64,000 nt of DNA from DATKZM01 sp035527975 (GCA_035527975.1 DATKZM010000043.1:58089-122088), one strand, 5' to 3'; positions 28,288-37,591 are shown, counted from the first letter of the stretch. Numbers and translations are program-made. The notes: generated from the sequence alone by a model not told the origin.

Positions 28288-28301
28288 TGTTTTAAGTATA
28301 A
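28288..28301. promoter_or_regulatory. Candidate MarR operator in the SDR/ridA divergent promoter
   Basis: ttttaagtataaaa has TTTTA/TAAAA arms around four bases, in the only AT-rich stretch (28283-28307) of the 150-bp gap. MarR proteins typically bind such short AT-rich palindromes overlapping promoters. Position is seen; binding is inferred. Confidence 0.4.
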
Positions 28302-28392
28302 AATATATTCGGCGTCAAGCAAGCGACAACGCGCCGCAGGGGCCGGGAAGTGCGACCAGGCCGCCAGGCTACGATCGAAGGAGTTGGCTCAA

Positions 28393-28785
28393 ATGAAGAT
28401 GCTGCAGCCGGCCGGCTGGCCGCGCCCCAAGGGCTACTCCAATGGAATAGCCGCCGACGGCACCCAGGTTCATATCGCCGGCATGATCGGTTGGAACCCG
28501 GAAACCTCGGAGTTTGAGACGGATGACTTCGCCGGCCAGTTTCGCCAGACGCTGGAAAGCATCGTCGCGGTGCTCGCCGAGGCGGGCGGCAAGCCCGAGC
28601 ACATCGTGCGCTTCACCTGGTACGTCACCGACAAGGAAGACTATCTCGCCAGCCTGGCCGAAGTGGGCGCGGCCTATCGCGAGGTGATCGGCCGCCACTA
28701 TCCGGTGATGGCCGCCATCGAGATCAAGGGGCTGATGGAGCCGCGCGCCAAGATCGAGATCGAGACTTACGCGGTCGTGCCGTAA
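28393..28785 (+). CDS. RidA family enamine/imine deaminase
   Basis: 130 residues from ATG 28393, with AAGGAG nine bases upstream. The family pattern is visible: GYSNGIAADGTQVHIAGMIGW, the central GQFRQTLESIVAVLAEAGG and the C-terminal PRAKIEIETYAVV (usually RxxxEIEAxA). RidA proteins hydrolyse enamine and imine intermediates. The 2-aminobenzoyl-CoA route yields an aminocyclohexene (enamine) CoA ester, so a RidA divergent from that operon makes chemical sense. A longer upstream frame covers the SDR gene antisense and is rejected. Confidence 0.88.
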   Translation: MKMLQPAGWPRPKGYSNGIAADGTQVHIAGMIGWNPETSEFETDDFAGQFRQTLESIVAVLAEAGGKPEHIVRFTWYVTDKEDYLASLAEVGAAYREVIGRHYPVMAAIEIKGLMEPRAKIEIETYAVVP

Positions 28786-28813
28786 GGCGCGCTCATACCA
28801 ACGGGCTGAATGC

Positions 28814-29437
28814 TCAGGAAGTTCCCCTCGCCGCATCGCTCAACGCGCGGGTCATCAGCCATTCGATCCGGTGGACCACCAGCATCGAAACGACGATGGC
28901 GCCGGTAAAGGCATAGATGCCGGCATGCGTCTCGACATTGGTGACGATCGAGACGTTGAGTGCCACCACCGTCAGCGCCACCACAAAGACATCGAGCATC
29001 GACCAGCGACCGAGCGCACGGATCAGCGATGCGTAGCGCCGGGCCCACGGTCCATACCAGTCGATGTGGAACCACAGGACATAAGCGCCGGCGAGCTTGG
29101 CCAACGGGAAGATAATCGAGAACAGCAGGATGACGACGAAGAGGAAGAACTCGTTTTTTTCCAGCAGCTCGACGAGGGCGCTGGCGATCGAGACCTTGTC
29201 CTCCCAGAACCAGAGCTTCTTTACCGTCATCAACGGCATGAACCAGGAAACCGCGAGCCCCAGCCCACAGAGCGGGATCATATAGCCGATCACGGCGTCA
29301 AGCCGCGAGCGGCGCTTCAGGCGCGCCGGTTTGGGGGCCGCCGAGGTCGCGGCTGCAAGCCGCTCGGGGCGGATCATGGGTTGGCGTTGCGACGGCGTCA
29401 ATGCCTGGACCGGGCGCGATTGTGGGGCGACGCACAT
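28814..29437 (-). CDS. PqiA-domain (paraquat-inducible protein A) inner-membrane protein
   Basis: About 207 residues with four membrane helices. IGYMIPLCGLGLAVSWFMPLM, FSIIFPLAKLAGAYVLWFH, GRWSMLDVFVVALTVVALN and the last helix match a single PqiA unit (the WSMLDVF motif is diagnostic). Start at ATG 29437 is favoured by GGAAG eight bases upstream; TTG 29467 is an alternative. PqiA/YebS proteins work with MCE-type lipid transporters, but no MCE gene is nearby. Confidence 0.75.
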   Translation of the reverse strand: MCVAPQSRPVQALTPSQRQPMIRPERLAAATSAAPKPARLKRRSRLDAVIGYMIPLCGLGLAVSWFMPLMTVKKLWFWEDKVSIASALVELLEKNEFFLFVVILLFSIIFPLAKLAGAYVLWFHIDWYGPWARRYASLIRALGRWSMLDVFVVALTVVALNVSIVTNVETHAGIYAFTGAIVVSMLVVHRIEWLMTRALSDAARGTS

Positions 29438-29516
29438 ACATATCGCTTCCGGGCCACAGTCGCACAAGCCCCCACCCTCAAGCCCCCGCCATATTATGTT
29501 CAGCGGAGAGGCCCGA

Positions 29517-30812
29517 TCACGACCCGTGTGATTGAAGGCCGTCGAGACGCTGCTTGAGAAACCTCCGGGCGGGATCGCTGTGCGCCAGCTTGATGGCCTG
29601 GGTCAGGAAACGCCGGGCGGCCGCATGATCGCCCAAACGACGATTGAACTCGCCCCGCGTCGCTGGCAGCAGATAGTAGGCGGCGAGCTGCGGGCAATCA
29701 CCCAGCGCATCGAGGGCGGCAAGACCGGCCGCCGGGCCGTCGCACATGGCCACGGCGACCGCGCGGTTGAGTGCGACCACCGGCGAGTCGCGGAGCGCTG
29801 TGAGCCGATCGTAATAGGCCAGGATCGCCCGCCAGTCGGTTGCCTCGAAACTCGGCGCCACCGCGTGGCACGAGGCAATGCCGGCTTCGATATGGAATGG
29901 GGTCAGCCGATCGGCCGCCGCCGCAAGCTCCAGGCGGACCGCGCCTCGGCTGATCATCGACCCGTCCCATGCTGCGCGGTCCTGATCGGCCAGCAGGAGC
30001 AGAGCGCCGGCATCGTCCTGGCGGGTCGGGAAGCGCGCGGCCTGGAAACAAAAGAGAGCACAGAGTGCGTGCGCTTCGGGCGTGCCGGTGACCGGATGGT
30101 CGGCGATCAGCTCGGCGAGCCGCAATGCCTCGGCGCAGATGTCGCGGCGCACCAGATGATCACCGTCATGGGCGGTGTAGCCTTCGTTGAACATCAGATA
30201 GAGCACATCGTGCACCGAGGGCAGGCGCTCGGGCAGCAGTTCGGGATCGACACGGGCGAATGGAATCTTGGCCTCGCGGATCCGGCGCTTGGCGCGGGTC
30301 AGGCGCTGAGCAATCGTGCTTTCACCCGCAAGAAACCCGGCCGCGATCTCACGGATCCCAAAGCCGCCCACGGTCTTCAGCGTGAGCGCGATACGGGCAT
30401 CGGCCGGGATCCCCGGATGACAGCAGGTGAAGATCATGGCCAGCTGGTCGTCGACGATCTCGCAGTCATAAGCGTGTTCGGGCGCGTGTTCGGGTGCGTG
30501 CTCGGGAAGACGGGCGAGGCGCGCTTCCATCAGCTCGACGACGCTGCTCTCACCATCGCGGCGCGTGCCCCGGCGGCGCAACCGGTCAAGCGCCGCGTTA
30601 CGCGCGACGGTGAACAGCCAGCCGCCAGGGTTGGCAGGCACGCCGCGGAACGGCCATTGGCGGAGCGCCTTCTCCAGCGCGTCCTGGACCGCATCCTCTG
30701 CAAGCGCGAGATCGGCGGGACCGAAGACGCGCGTCAGCGACGAGACGATCGCTCCCGAGCGGTGCCGGAAGAGATGGTCGACGAGGCCGTCGATATCGCG
30801 CGCTTCGCTCAC
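29517..30812 (-). CDS. ECF42-type RNA polymerase sigma factor with C-terminal TPR-like extension
   Basis: About 431 residues, more than twice a minimal ECF sigma. Region 2 is ALAEDAVQDALEKALRQWPF with NPGGWLFTVARNAALDRLRRR, region 4 is GFGIREIAAGFLAGESTIAQRLTRAKRRIREA, and the long C-terminal part (about 200-431) is helical and contains the conserved YHLLPATR-like block (AAYYLLPATRGEFNRRLG). ECF42 sigma factors carry this extension and pair with DGPF proteins, as here. GTG 30812 is the likely start, 23 bases after the YciI stop. No anti-sigma gene is present, consistent with the group. Confidence 0.85.
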   Translation of the reverse strand: MSEARDIDGLVDHLFRHRSGAIVSSLTRVFGPADLALAEDAVQDALEKALRQWPFRGVPANPGGWLFTVARNAALDRLRRRGTRRDGESSVVELMEARLARLPEHAPEHAPEHAYDCEIVDDQLAMIFTCCHPGIPADARIALTLKTVGGFGIREIAAGFLAGESTIAQRLTRAKRRIREAKIPFARVDPELLPERLPSVHDVLYLMFNEGYTAHDGDHLVRRDICAEALRLAELIADHPVTGTPEAHALCALFCFQAARFPTRQDDAGALLLLADQDRAAWDGSMISRGAVRLELAAAADRLTPFHIEAGIASCHAVAPSFEATDWRAILAYYDRLTALRDSPVVALNRAVAVAMCDGPAAGLAALDALGDCPQLAAYYLLPATRGEFNRRLGDHAAARRFLTQAIKLAHSDPARRFLKQRLDGLQSHGS

Positions 30813-30835
30813 CGCCGCTGGCTCGCTCGCCGGCG

Positions 30836-31183
30836 TTACATGCCGTCGATCTGCCGGAGCTCGACCGTACCGCCGAAGGCAAGATGCGGGCATGACTTGG
30901 ATAACTCCGCCGCCTCGGCGTAATCGCTCGCCTCGAGAATGAAGTAACCGCCGATCACCTCCTTGGTCTCGGCGAAGGGGCCGTCTACGACCGAGACGCT
31001 GTCCGCGCCGCGCAGGACCTTGCCGGCATCGTTGGCGAGCTTGTTGCCACCAGCGAGCTTGCCGGCGGCGCCCATCTTCTCACTCCATGCCTGGTACTTC
31101 TGGACGACCGCCTGGATTTCCTCCGGCGTGTATGTGCCCTCGCCACTGGGCTCGCTGTGAAGCAGCATCAGAAATTGCGCCAT
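30836..31183 (-). CDS. DGPF-domain (YciI-like) protein partner of the ECF42 sigma factor
   Basis: 115 residues. The signature VVDGPFAETKEVIGGYFILEA is the DGPF motif of YCII-related proteins. N-terminal MAQFLMLLHSEP is typical. Start ATG 31183 has GGGAGA nine bases before it, which rules out the upstream in-frame ATGs at 31198 and 31189. DGPF proteins are genetically tied to ECF42 sigma factors; the biochemical role is not known to me. Confidence 0.88.
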   Translation of the reverse strand: MAQFLMLLHSEPSGEGTYTPEEIQAVVQKYQAWSEKMGAAGKLAGGNKLANDAGKVLRGADSVSVVDGPFAETKEVIGGYFILEASDYAEAAELSKSCPHLAFGGTVELRQIDGM

Positions 31184-31423
31184 TGTCATATCTCCCATGT
31201 TGAGCGTTGCCTTACATTAGACAGACGTTCGGCCGGGGCCAAAATCGACAGTCGTGCCGGCAATAACATCGGGCGCCGAGCCAGGCGGGTGGGCGCGCCA
31301 GTGGATCGTATTGTCGGGGTCCGGCTGGGACCCTTCTTTTGTGGCCGGATCGCCGTCGATCGGTGCATGGCGGGCGGCCGACTATGCGATCGTTGCATGA
31401 TGTTTGCGATAGGGATTGCGGAG

Positions 31424-31445
31424 CACGTGACAAATTGTTCACGTG
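31424..31445. promoter_or_regulatory. 22-bp operator-like palindrome CACGTGA-N8-TCACGTG
   Basis: Perfect 7-bp arms (31424-31430 and 31439-31445) flank caaattgt. It lies in the otherwise featureless 433-bp gap between the YciI gene start (31183) and the integrase stop (31617), about 240 bp upstream of the YciI/sigma operon. Two ggtacc sites (near 31524 and 31537) are the only other pattern I noticed there. Confidence 0.5.
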
Positions 31446-31616
31446 TCTGGGGCGCTCCATACGGGAATAAATTATTTTATGCGAGTTAGTTAGAGGCGAA
31501 ACTCCCATTTCAATCTGCTAACGGGTACCATGCCGGGTACCAGACAACCTGCGATACCTTTCATGCCGTCCGCGCCGCGGCCAGGCATCCCGGGGCCGTT
31601 CCATGGGGCGGCCAAA

Positions 31617-32789
31617 TCATGGATTTCCTCCCAGGGCGCGCACATGCTCGCCCCATGCCTGGAAGGCGTTTCGCAGGTCATCGACTCCGCCGAGCGTCGG
31701 ACCCGCCTCCACGCCCGCCACAGTGGGAAGCGCCACGCTGTCGAGAAGCTGGCGGATGACGGGCGCCGGCGTGCCAAGGCCGAGCATGCCCGCTGCGGTG
31801 GTGCGCCGAAGGTCCTCGCAGCGCCAATCCGTGACGCCGGACAGCCGAGTCGCGCGCCGCGCCGCCTTGGAGAAACCCGAGACGTGACGGCCGGGCCGGC
31901 CGCGCGCGGGAAAGACGTAGCCGCTACCCGAGCGCGGCAGCGAGGTAATGATCTCCAGCACATGGCTGGAAAGCGGGATCGCATGCGCATGGCCCGGAAC
32001 GCCCGAGCCGTGCGGCACCGTCCAGAACTGGTTGGCAAAACCGATATCGGTCAGCCGCATGCCGGCGACCTGGCTGCGTCGCTGGGCGGTCAGGAGCACG
32101 ATCTTGAACAGCGGCCCGAAAGGCCAGGCCATCGCGTTCCAAGCGCCCCAGAGCGCGGCGATCTCGTCATCGCCGAGCACGCGCCGTCGCCGGACCTCAT
32201 GGCCGGGCGCGGCGATCCGCACGACCGGGGTGGCGCGGACCAGGTCGGCCTCCACCCCCCAGGCGAACATGGTGCGCAGGAGCGAAAGGCAGCGGTTGGC
32301 GGCGTAGGGATGACCGCGCGCGGCGATGCCTTCGACCACCTCGATCACGTCGCGGCGGCCGATGCCGGCGGCGGGGCGGCGCTGCCAGGCCGGCAGCAGG
32401 TGGCGTTCGATCATGCCCGCATCGGCGCGCCAGCTTCGCTTGCGGCGCTTGGCGTAGCGCTCGACATACGCCTGGGCGAAGCCTTCGAAACTGAGTTCCG
32501 ATCCCCGCGCCGCCGCGCGCGCGGCAGCGGGGTCGTTGCCCTTGGCGACTTCCTTCAGGGTGGCGCGCGCGGCGTCGCGGGCGATCTCAAGCGGTAAGGA
32601 CGGGAAGGTGCCGAGGGTGAGGCGCCGCTTGCGACCCTCGAACCGGTACATGATCTGCCACGAGCGGCGACCGGCCGGCGAGATGCGCAAGCCGAAGCCC
32701 GGCATCTCGGCATCCCAGAGATCGAGCCTGCCGCGGGCCGGCGGCCGTGCCCGCGCAACGCTGCGGTCGGTCAGGCTTGCCGTTGGCAT
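31617..32789 (-). CDS. P4-type tyrosine recombinase homologue lacking catalytic residues
   Basis: 390 residues from ATG 32789. Residues 1-90 are the DUF4102-like arm-binding domain (GLRISPAGRRSWQIMYRFEGRKRRLTLG) and the C-terminal half is a phage-integrase catalytic fold. Box I Arg is kept (TAQRRSQVAGMRL), but the expected HDLRRT is CEDLRRT (Glu325 for His), LNH is LDS, and the nucleophile region AGVYxR reads AGVEAG (Glu361, codon 31707-31709, for Tyr). The frame is open, so it is not an obvious pseudogene. No tRNA or attachment site was recognised nearby. Confidence 0.8.
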   Translation of the reverse strand: MPTASLTDRSVARARPPARGRLDLWDAEMPGFGLRISPAGRRSWQIMYRFEGRKRRLTLGTFPSLPLEIARDAARATLKEVAKGNDPAAARAAARGSELSFEGFAQAYVERYAKRRKRSWRADAGMIERHLLPAWQRRPAAGIGRRDVIEVVEGIAARGHPYAANRCLSLLRTMFAWGVEADLVRATPVVRIAAPGHEVRRRRVLGDDEIAALWGAWNAMAWPFGPLFKIVLLTAQRRSQVAGMRLTDIGFANQFWTVPHGSGVPGHAHAIPLSSHVLEIITSLPRSGSGYVFPARGRPGRHVSGFSKAARRATRLSGVTDWRCEDLRRTTAAGMLGLGTPAPVIRQLLDSVALPTVAGVEAGPTLGGVDDLRNAFQAWGEHVRALGGNP

Positions 32790-32977
32790 GACGCGCGCGC
32801 GATCGGTGTCGCGTGTGGCGGAAAATGATGTTTGGTCCGGTGGCTCAACCCCAGCTCGACCCTGTTTGTTGCGACGCACCCAACCGGCTTGCCTCTGTCG
32901 AAGCGAACCGGCAGTATCGGGCTCGAATCTTTGAATCACAGACCTGATGCAAAAGTCAAATCGAATAGGAGCCTGAA

Positions 32978-33523
32978 ATGCGTTGGATTTTGCCTGCACT
33001 GGTCGGCAGCTTTTTTCTGATCGTCACCGCGATACCGCAAATTGCGCAGGCGGAAGAGTCGGAGACGCTGAAGAAATTCTTCGGGGAGTACCAGGGCGCC
33101 GGCGTCGCTTCGCGCAAGGGCCGTGGCAGGATTTCGCTGGACCGGCGCGACCTCGACGTCTCGATCAAGTCTTACGGCGAGGGCGGCTTTACCATGACCT
33201 GGACCACGGTCATCGCCCCGGAATACGCCCGGTTGCGACGTGAGCGGACCAGCACGGTCAACTTCATGCCGACCACGCGCACCGAGGTCTGGCGCTCCGA
33301 TCCCGTGACGACGCTGATGTCCGGCAAGGCAGTGATCTGGGCCCGGATCGGCGGCGGCGCGCTTTTCGTCTATGTCGCCACCGTGACCGAAGCGGGCGGC
33401 ATCGCGACCTCGGTCTACAAGCGCACGCTGACCAAGACGGGCATGAAACTGGAATTCGGTCGCACGCAGGACGGCAGGCGGGTGCGGACCGTGCAGGCGA
33501 CGCTGAAGCGAAAAAAGAAATAG
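32978..33523 (+). CDS. Secreted hypothetical protein
   Basis: 181 residues with a clear signal peptide (MRWILPALVGSFFLIVTAIPQIAQA) and AGGAG seven bases before the ATG. The mature part is basic and beta-rich (FGEYQGAGVASRKGRGRISLDRRDLDV; MTWTTVI; YVATVTEAGGIATSVYKRTL) and ends LKRKKK. The F-x-G-E-Y-x-G-x-G pattern suggests a lipocalin-like or calycin-type barrel, but I do not recognise the family. Convergent with the ligase gene at 33581. Confidence 0.7.
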   Translation: MRWILPALVGSFFLIVTAIPQIAQAEESETLKKFFGEYQGAGVASRKGRGRISLDRRDLDVSIKSYGEGGFTMTWTTVIAPEYARLRRERTSTVNFMPTTRTEVWRSDPVTTLMSGKAVIWARIGGGALFVYVATVTEAGGIATSVYKRTLTKTGMKLEFGRTQDGRRVRTVQATLKRKKK

Positions 33524-33580
33524 CCGCCGCTGCGTTAGCTGCCGCAGGTGAGAGCGCGGATCCGTTAGGGCTCGACTCCC

Positions 33581-35089
33581 CTACTCCTTCACCATCGCGC
33601 GGATCTCGTATTTCAGGATTTTACCCATGACGTTGCGCGGCAGCGCGTCGACGAAGACGACGTCGCGTGGATGCTTGTAGCGGGCAAGCCGATCCGTATA
33701 GAGATCCAAAACTTTGTCACGGTTGAGGCCTGCGCCCTTCTTCGGCACGACAACGGCAACCGCGACCTCACCCCATTTCTCGTCGGGCCGGGCGACCACG
33801 GCCGCCTCGGCGATGTCGCCGCAATCGTCCAGCACCGCCTCGAGCTCGGCGGGATAGATGTTTTCCGAACCTGAGATGATCATGTCCTTCTTGCGGTCGA
33901 CGACGTAGTAGAAGCCCTCTTCGTCGCGATAGCCGATATCGCCGGAATGGTACCAGCCGTCGCGCAACGCCGCCCGGGTCGCCTCCTCATCGCCCCAGTA
34001 CTCGATGAGAATATTGGGGCCCCGGATGAGGATCTCGCCGGCTTCGCCCGGCGGCAGCGCATTGCCCTTCTCGTCGACGATCCGGGCTTCGCAATGCAGC
34101 GCCGGTTTGCCCGTTGAACCGATCTTGCGCTCGCCATCCTCACCGCGCAGAACGATGGCGATGGGCGCCGTCTCCGAAGAGCCGTAGATCTGGCCAACCG
34201 GCACGCCTTTGTCCTGGTAGGTGCGGATGACCGGCAGCGGCACGGTGGTCGAGCCGGTGATCATCTGCTTGATGCTTGAGAAATCGGTCTTGTCCCAATC
34301 GGGATGCTCGGTCATCGCCTGCGCGGTCGCCGGCACGTTGACGAATTGCGTGGGCTCGAACTCACGGATCGCGGCGAGCGCCGCCCCGGGATCAAAGCGC
34401 GGCAGGATCACCACGGTGGCGCCCGCGTGGAGCGCCGGTGTGGTCTGTATGTTGAGGCCACCGACATGGAACATCGGCAGGCAGGTCAGGATGATATCGT
34501 CGCTGGTGAGGTCGAACGTATGGGTCGAGTTGACCGCGTTCCAGGTGATTGCGTCCTGGCTCAGCACGGCTCCCTTGGGCCGGCCCGTCGTCCCGGATGT
34601 GTAGACGACGAGAAACGGCGTGTCGCCGGTGACATTGGGATTGGCATCGTCGCCCGCCGCCTTGGCCAGCAGCCCGTCATAGTCGACCCAGCCTTCGCCG
34701 CCGCCATAGCCGACAAAGCGGCAATCGCCGAGTTCGCCGCGCACCCCATCGATCGCCGGGCGGAAATCCACCTCGCCGAGCACCACCGAGGCCGAGCAGT
34801 TCTTCAATATGTAGAGAAGCTCGGGCGGGGCCAGTCGCCAGTTGAGCGGCACCAGCATCGCACCCAGCCGGGCGCAGGCGAACAACAGATCGAGGAGCTC
34901 TGGGCTGTTGTAGCCGATATGCGCGACCCGGTCGCCGCGGCCGATCCCGAGCTGATGCTTCAACACCTGCGCCAGTCGCTTGATACGCGCATCAAGCTCG
35001 CCGTAGGTGATTGCGGCGCCCTCGAAATGGACCGCGACCTTGGCCGGCCGGAAATCCGCGTTGCGCTCGATCCAGTTCGATAGGTCCAT
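33581..35089 (-). CDS. Acyl-CoA synthetase (AMP-binding, FadD/FadK-like)
   Basis: 502 residues. AMP-binding motif VVYTSGTTGRPKGAVLSQ, QIYGSSETAPIAI, the hinge GWYHSGDIGYRDEEGFYYVVDRKKDMIISGSENIYP and the catalytic Lys region LPRNVMGKILKYEI are all intact. It converts a carboxylic acid to its CoA thioester. The gene stands alone, so the substrate (probably a medium- or long-chain fatty acid) is inferred from the family only. Confidence 0.88.
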   Translation of the reverse strand: MDLSNWIERNADFRPAKVAVHFEGAAITYGELDARIKRLAQVLKHQLGIGRGDRVAHIGYNSPELLDLLFACARLGAMLVPLNWRLAPPELLYILKNCSASVVLGEVDFRPAIDGVRGELGDCRFVGYGGGEGWVDYDGLLAKAAGDDANPNVTGDTPFLVVYTSGTTGRPKGAVLSQDAITWNAVNSTHTFDLTSDDIILTCLPMFHVGGLNIQTTPALHAGATVVILPRFDPGAALAAIREFEPTQFVNVPATAQAMTEHPDWDKTDFSSIKQMITGSTTVPLPVIRTYQDKGVPVGQIYGSSETAPIAIVLRGEDGERKIGSTGKPALHCEARIVDEKGNALPPGEAGEILIRGPNILIEYWGDEEATRAALRDGWYHSGDIGYRDEEGFYYVVDRKKDMIISGSENIYPAELEAVLDDCGDIAEAAVVARPDEKWGEVAVAVVVPKKGAGLNRDKVLDLYTDRLARYKHPRDVVFVDALPRNVMGKILKYEIRAMVKE

Positions 35090-35323
35090 GCCCTGCCCGC
35101 CTTACCCAGGTATTCGGCAATTTCTTTAGAGCATCGGCCAGGAGGTTTCCATCATCGGAGCGGCAAGGGCGGCGCTAGCCGGTTGCATGACGCCGGCAGG
35201 CGCGGCGCGGCACTGACCGGCGATCGGGCCCGATTGGACATGGTTGGGCGTTGCGGGGTCGCACTGCCGGGCATTGATCGTCTAGAGTGACGACCGAATT
35301 CAGCGAACCTGGAAGCGGCACGC

Positions 35324-35737
35324 ATGAGCGACGCCCACGAAGAGCTGTTGGCCGCCAACGAGGCATTCTACCTGGCCTTCGCGCGGCGCGACTTCGATGC
35401 GATGGCGGCACTGTGGTCGGAAGACGACGAGATCGCTTGCGTCCATCCGGGCTGGGACCTCCTCGCGGGGTATCGCGACGTGATCGAGAGCTGGCGAGAG
35501 ATCCTCGCCGGGACCAGCAGCCCCAAGGTCCGCTGCCACGGCGCGCGTGTCTTCCTGTTCGGCGAGCTGGGCTGCGTGGTCTGCCACGAAGTATTGCCAG
35601 AGGGGGTGCTGGTGGCGACCAACCTCTTCCGGCTGGAAGGACCGGGCTGGCGTATGGTGCATCACCATTCAGGGCCGTTGGCAGGCGAGGTGCCGATGGA
35701 GCGCGAAACCGGGCCGGCCGGCGGCACGCTCCATTAG
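35324..35737 (+). CDS. SnoaL/NTF2-like protein (DUF4440 type)
   Basis: 137 residues with the cone-shaped NTF2 fold pattern: LLAANEAFYLAFARRDFDAMAALWSEDDEIACVHPGWDLLAGYRDVIESW is the classic start, followed by a central beta sheet ending GPGWRMVHHHSGPL. Close relatives of this type often begin the same way. These are small cytoplasmic proteins of mostly unknown function. A two-His patch (HHH) near the end is conserved in the family. Confidence 0.82.
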   Translation: MSDAHEELLAANEAFYLAFARRDFDAMAALWSEDDEIACVHPGWDLLAGYRDVIESWREILAGTSSPKVRCHGARVFLFGELGCVVCHEVLPEGVLVATNLFRLEGPGWRMVHHHSGPLAGEVPMERETGPAGGTLH

Positions 35738-35815
35738 CGCCGCGCCGGCGCTTACTCACGGTGATACTTTCCCTCATGAAACTTTGCATATGACACGCGC
35801 GACGGCATCGCGCCG

Positions 35816-37591
35816 ATGACTTACGAGCAGATTGCCACGCTGGTCATTCTTGGGGTCACGCTGGTGATGTTTATCTGGGGGCGTTGGCGCTACGACCTAG
35901 TGGCGTTCTGCGCGCTGATCGTGGCGGTCTTTGCCGGCGTGGTCGAGCCCAAGGCAGCCTTCGAAGGCTTCGGACACGCCGCCGTCGTCACCGTCGCCGC
36001 GGTGCTCATCATCACCAAGGCACTGGCGGAATCGGGCGCGGTGGAGATTCTGACCAAGTACATCCTGCCCTCGAGCAAGAATCCGACGCTGCAGATCCTC
36101 TATCTGGGCGGCGCGGCCGCGGTCCTCTCGGCCTTCATGAACAATATCGGCGCGCTGGCCTTGCTGATGCCGGTGGCGATCCAGGCCGCGGCTCGTGAAG
36201 GGCAGTCGCCGGCAACGCTCTTGATGCCGCTGTCCTTTGCCTCGATCCTCGGCGGCATGGCGACCCAGATCGGCACGCCGCCGAACATCATCATCGCCGC
36301 CTATCGCGCCGAGGCGCTGGGCAAGCCCTACGCAATGTTCGACTTCGCGCCCGTCGGCGCGCTCACGGCACTTATCGGCGTGGTCTTCGTGGTGCTGGTA
36401 GGCTGGCGCCTCATCCCCCGCGAACGGCGCGACCGAAAACCGCCGGAAGAACTCTTCGACATCGAGGACTACATCGCCGAGGCACGCGTGCCCAAAGGGG
36501 CAAAGGCGATCGGCATGTCGGTCAACGAGGTCGACCAGTTCGCCTCCGACAACGCCGACATCGTCGGTCTTATCCGCAAGGGCGAGCGGATCACGCTGAA
36601 CCGCCGACGCAAGCTGGCGGCGGGCGATATTCTGATATTCGAATCCGCGCCTGAACACATCGCATCCGCTGTCAAGGCGGCGGGCCTTGAGCTGATCGCC
36701 GGCGGCAAACCCGTGGCCGATGATCTGCAGTCGGACGACGTGGAAATGATCGAGGCCATCGTCGGTCCGACCTCGATCCTCGACGGGCGCACGCCCGGCG
36801 GCTTTCGTCTGCGCCAGCGCTACCGGGTCAGCCTGCTCGCGGCCACCCGGCGCGGCAAATCCCACAAGGGACGCCTCAAGGACTTCCAGTTTCAGGCGGG
36901 CGACGTGCTGTTGTTGCTGGGCGACAAGGACCGCATGCCGACATTGCTCTCGACATTGGGGCTTCTGCCGCTGGCCGAACGCAAGATCGACTGGAGCATG
37001 GGCGGCAAGGCCGGGTTGACGGCAGGCGTCTTCGCGCTGGCGATCATCGCAACGGCGCTGGGCCTTGCCACACCGCCGGTTGCGCTGGGCGCCGCCGTCG
37101 CGGTGATGATCCTGCTGAAAATCATCTCGCTATCCGACGCCTATGGCAGCATAGACTGGTCGATTATCGTTCTGCTTGGCGCGCTGATCCCGATCGGCGG
37201 GGCCCTCGAGACCACGGGGGCTACGAAAGTGTTCGCGCAAGGCATTGTCGATTGGACGGCGGGAATGCCGGCCTGGGCGATCCTGGCGATTGTGCTGCTG
37301 GTGACGATGACCGTCTCGGATGTGCTCAATAACGTTGCGACGACGCTGTTGATGGCGCCTGTGGCGGTGGGCATCGCCAAGACGCTGCAGGTCAACCCTG
37401 ACGCTTTCCTGATGGCGGTGGCGGTCGGCGCAAGCTGCGCCTTCCTGACGCCGATCGGACACAAAAACAATGTGCTGGTGATGGGTCCGGGCGGCTATCG
37501 GTTCGGCGATTATTGGCGCATGGGGCTGCCTTTGGAAATCATCATCACGGTGGTGGCGGTGCCGCTGATCCTGATCGTCTGGCCGCTCTGA
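35816..37591 (+). CDS. SLC13-family permease with two TrkA-C domains
   Basis: 591 residues. About 11 membrane helices are split into two halves (1-200 and 400-591) by a cytoplasmic stretch holding two RCK/TrkA-C-like domains (about 220-300 and 310-385; MSVNEVDQFASDNADIVGLIRKG and QAGDVLLLLGDKDRM). Membrane motifs SAFMNNIGALALLMPVAI and ATQIGTPPNIII are the Na-anion symporter signatures, repeated in the second half as VLNNVATTLLMAPVAV and TPIGHKNNVLVMGPGGY. It likely imports sulfate, dicarboxylate or another anion. Confidence 0.9.
   Translation: MTYEQIATLVILGVTLVMFIWGRWRYDLVAFCALIVAVFAGVVEPKAAFEGFGHAAVVTVAAVLIITKALAESGAVEILTKYILPSSKNPTLQILYLGGAAAVLSAFMNNIGALALLMPVAIQAAAREGQSPATLLMPLSFASILGGMATQIGTPPNIIIAAYRAEALGKPYAMFDFAPVGALTALIGVVFVVLVGWRLIPRERRDRKPPEELFDIEDYIAEARVPKGAKAIGMSVNEVDQFASDNADIVGLIRKGERITLNRRRKLAAGDILIFESAPEHIASAVKAAGLELIAGGKPVADDLQSDDVEMIEAIVGPTSILDGRTPGGFRLRQRYRVSLLAATRRGKSHKGRLKDFQFQAGDVLLLLGDKDRMPTLLSTLGLLPLAERKIDWSMGGKAGLTAGVFALAIIATALGLATPPVALGAAVAVMILLKIISLSDAYGSIDWSIIVLLGALIPIGGALETTGATKVFAQGIVDWTAGMPAWAILAIVLLVTMTVSDVLNNVATTLLMAPVAVGIAKTLQVNPDAFLMAVAVGASCAFLTPIGHKNNVLVMGPGGYRFGDYWRMGLPLEIIITVVAVPLILIVWPL

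Noticed and set aside
27382..28392. N-terminal extension of the RidA frame
   Set aside because: It would run antisense through the SDR gene; the ATG at 28393 has a good ribosome site and matches the usual RidA length.
31199..33000. Integrase as the mark of a genomic island with attachment sites
   Set aside because: No tRNA, no direct repeats and no phage or island genes were found around it, and the enzyme lacks catalytic residues.
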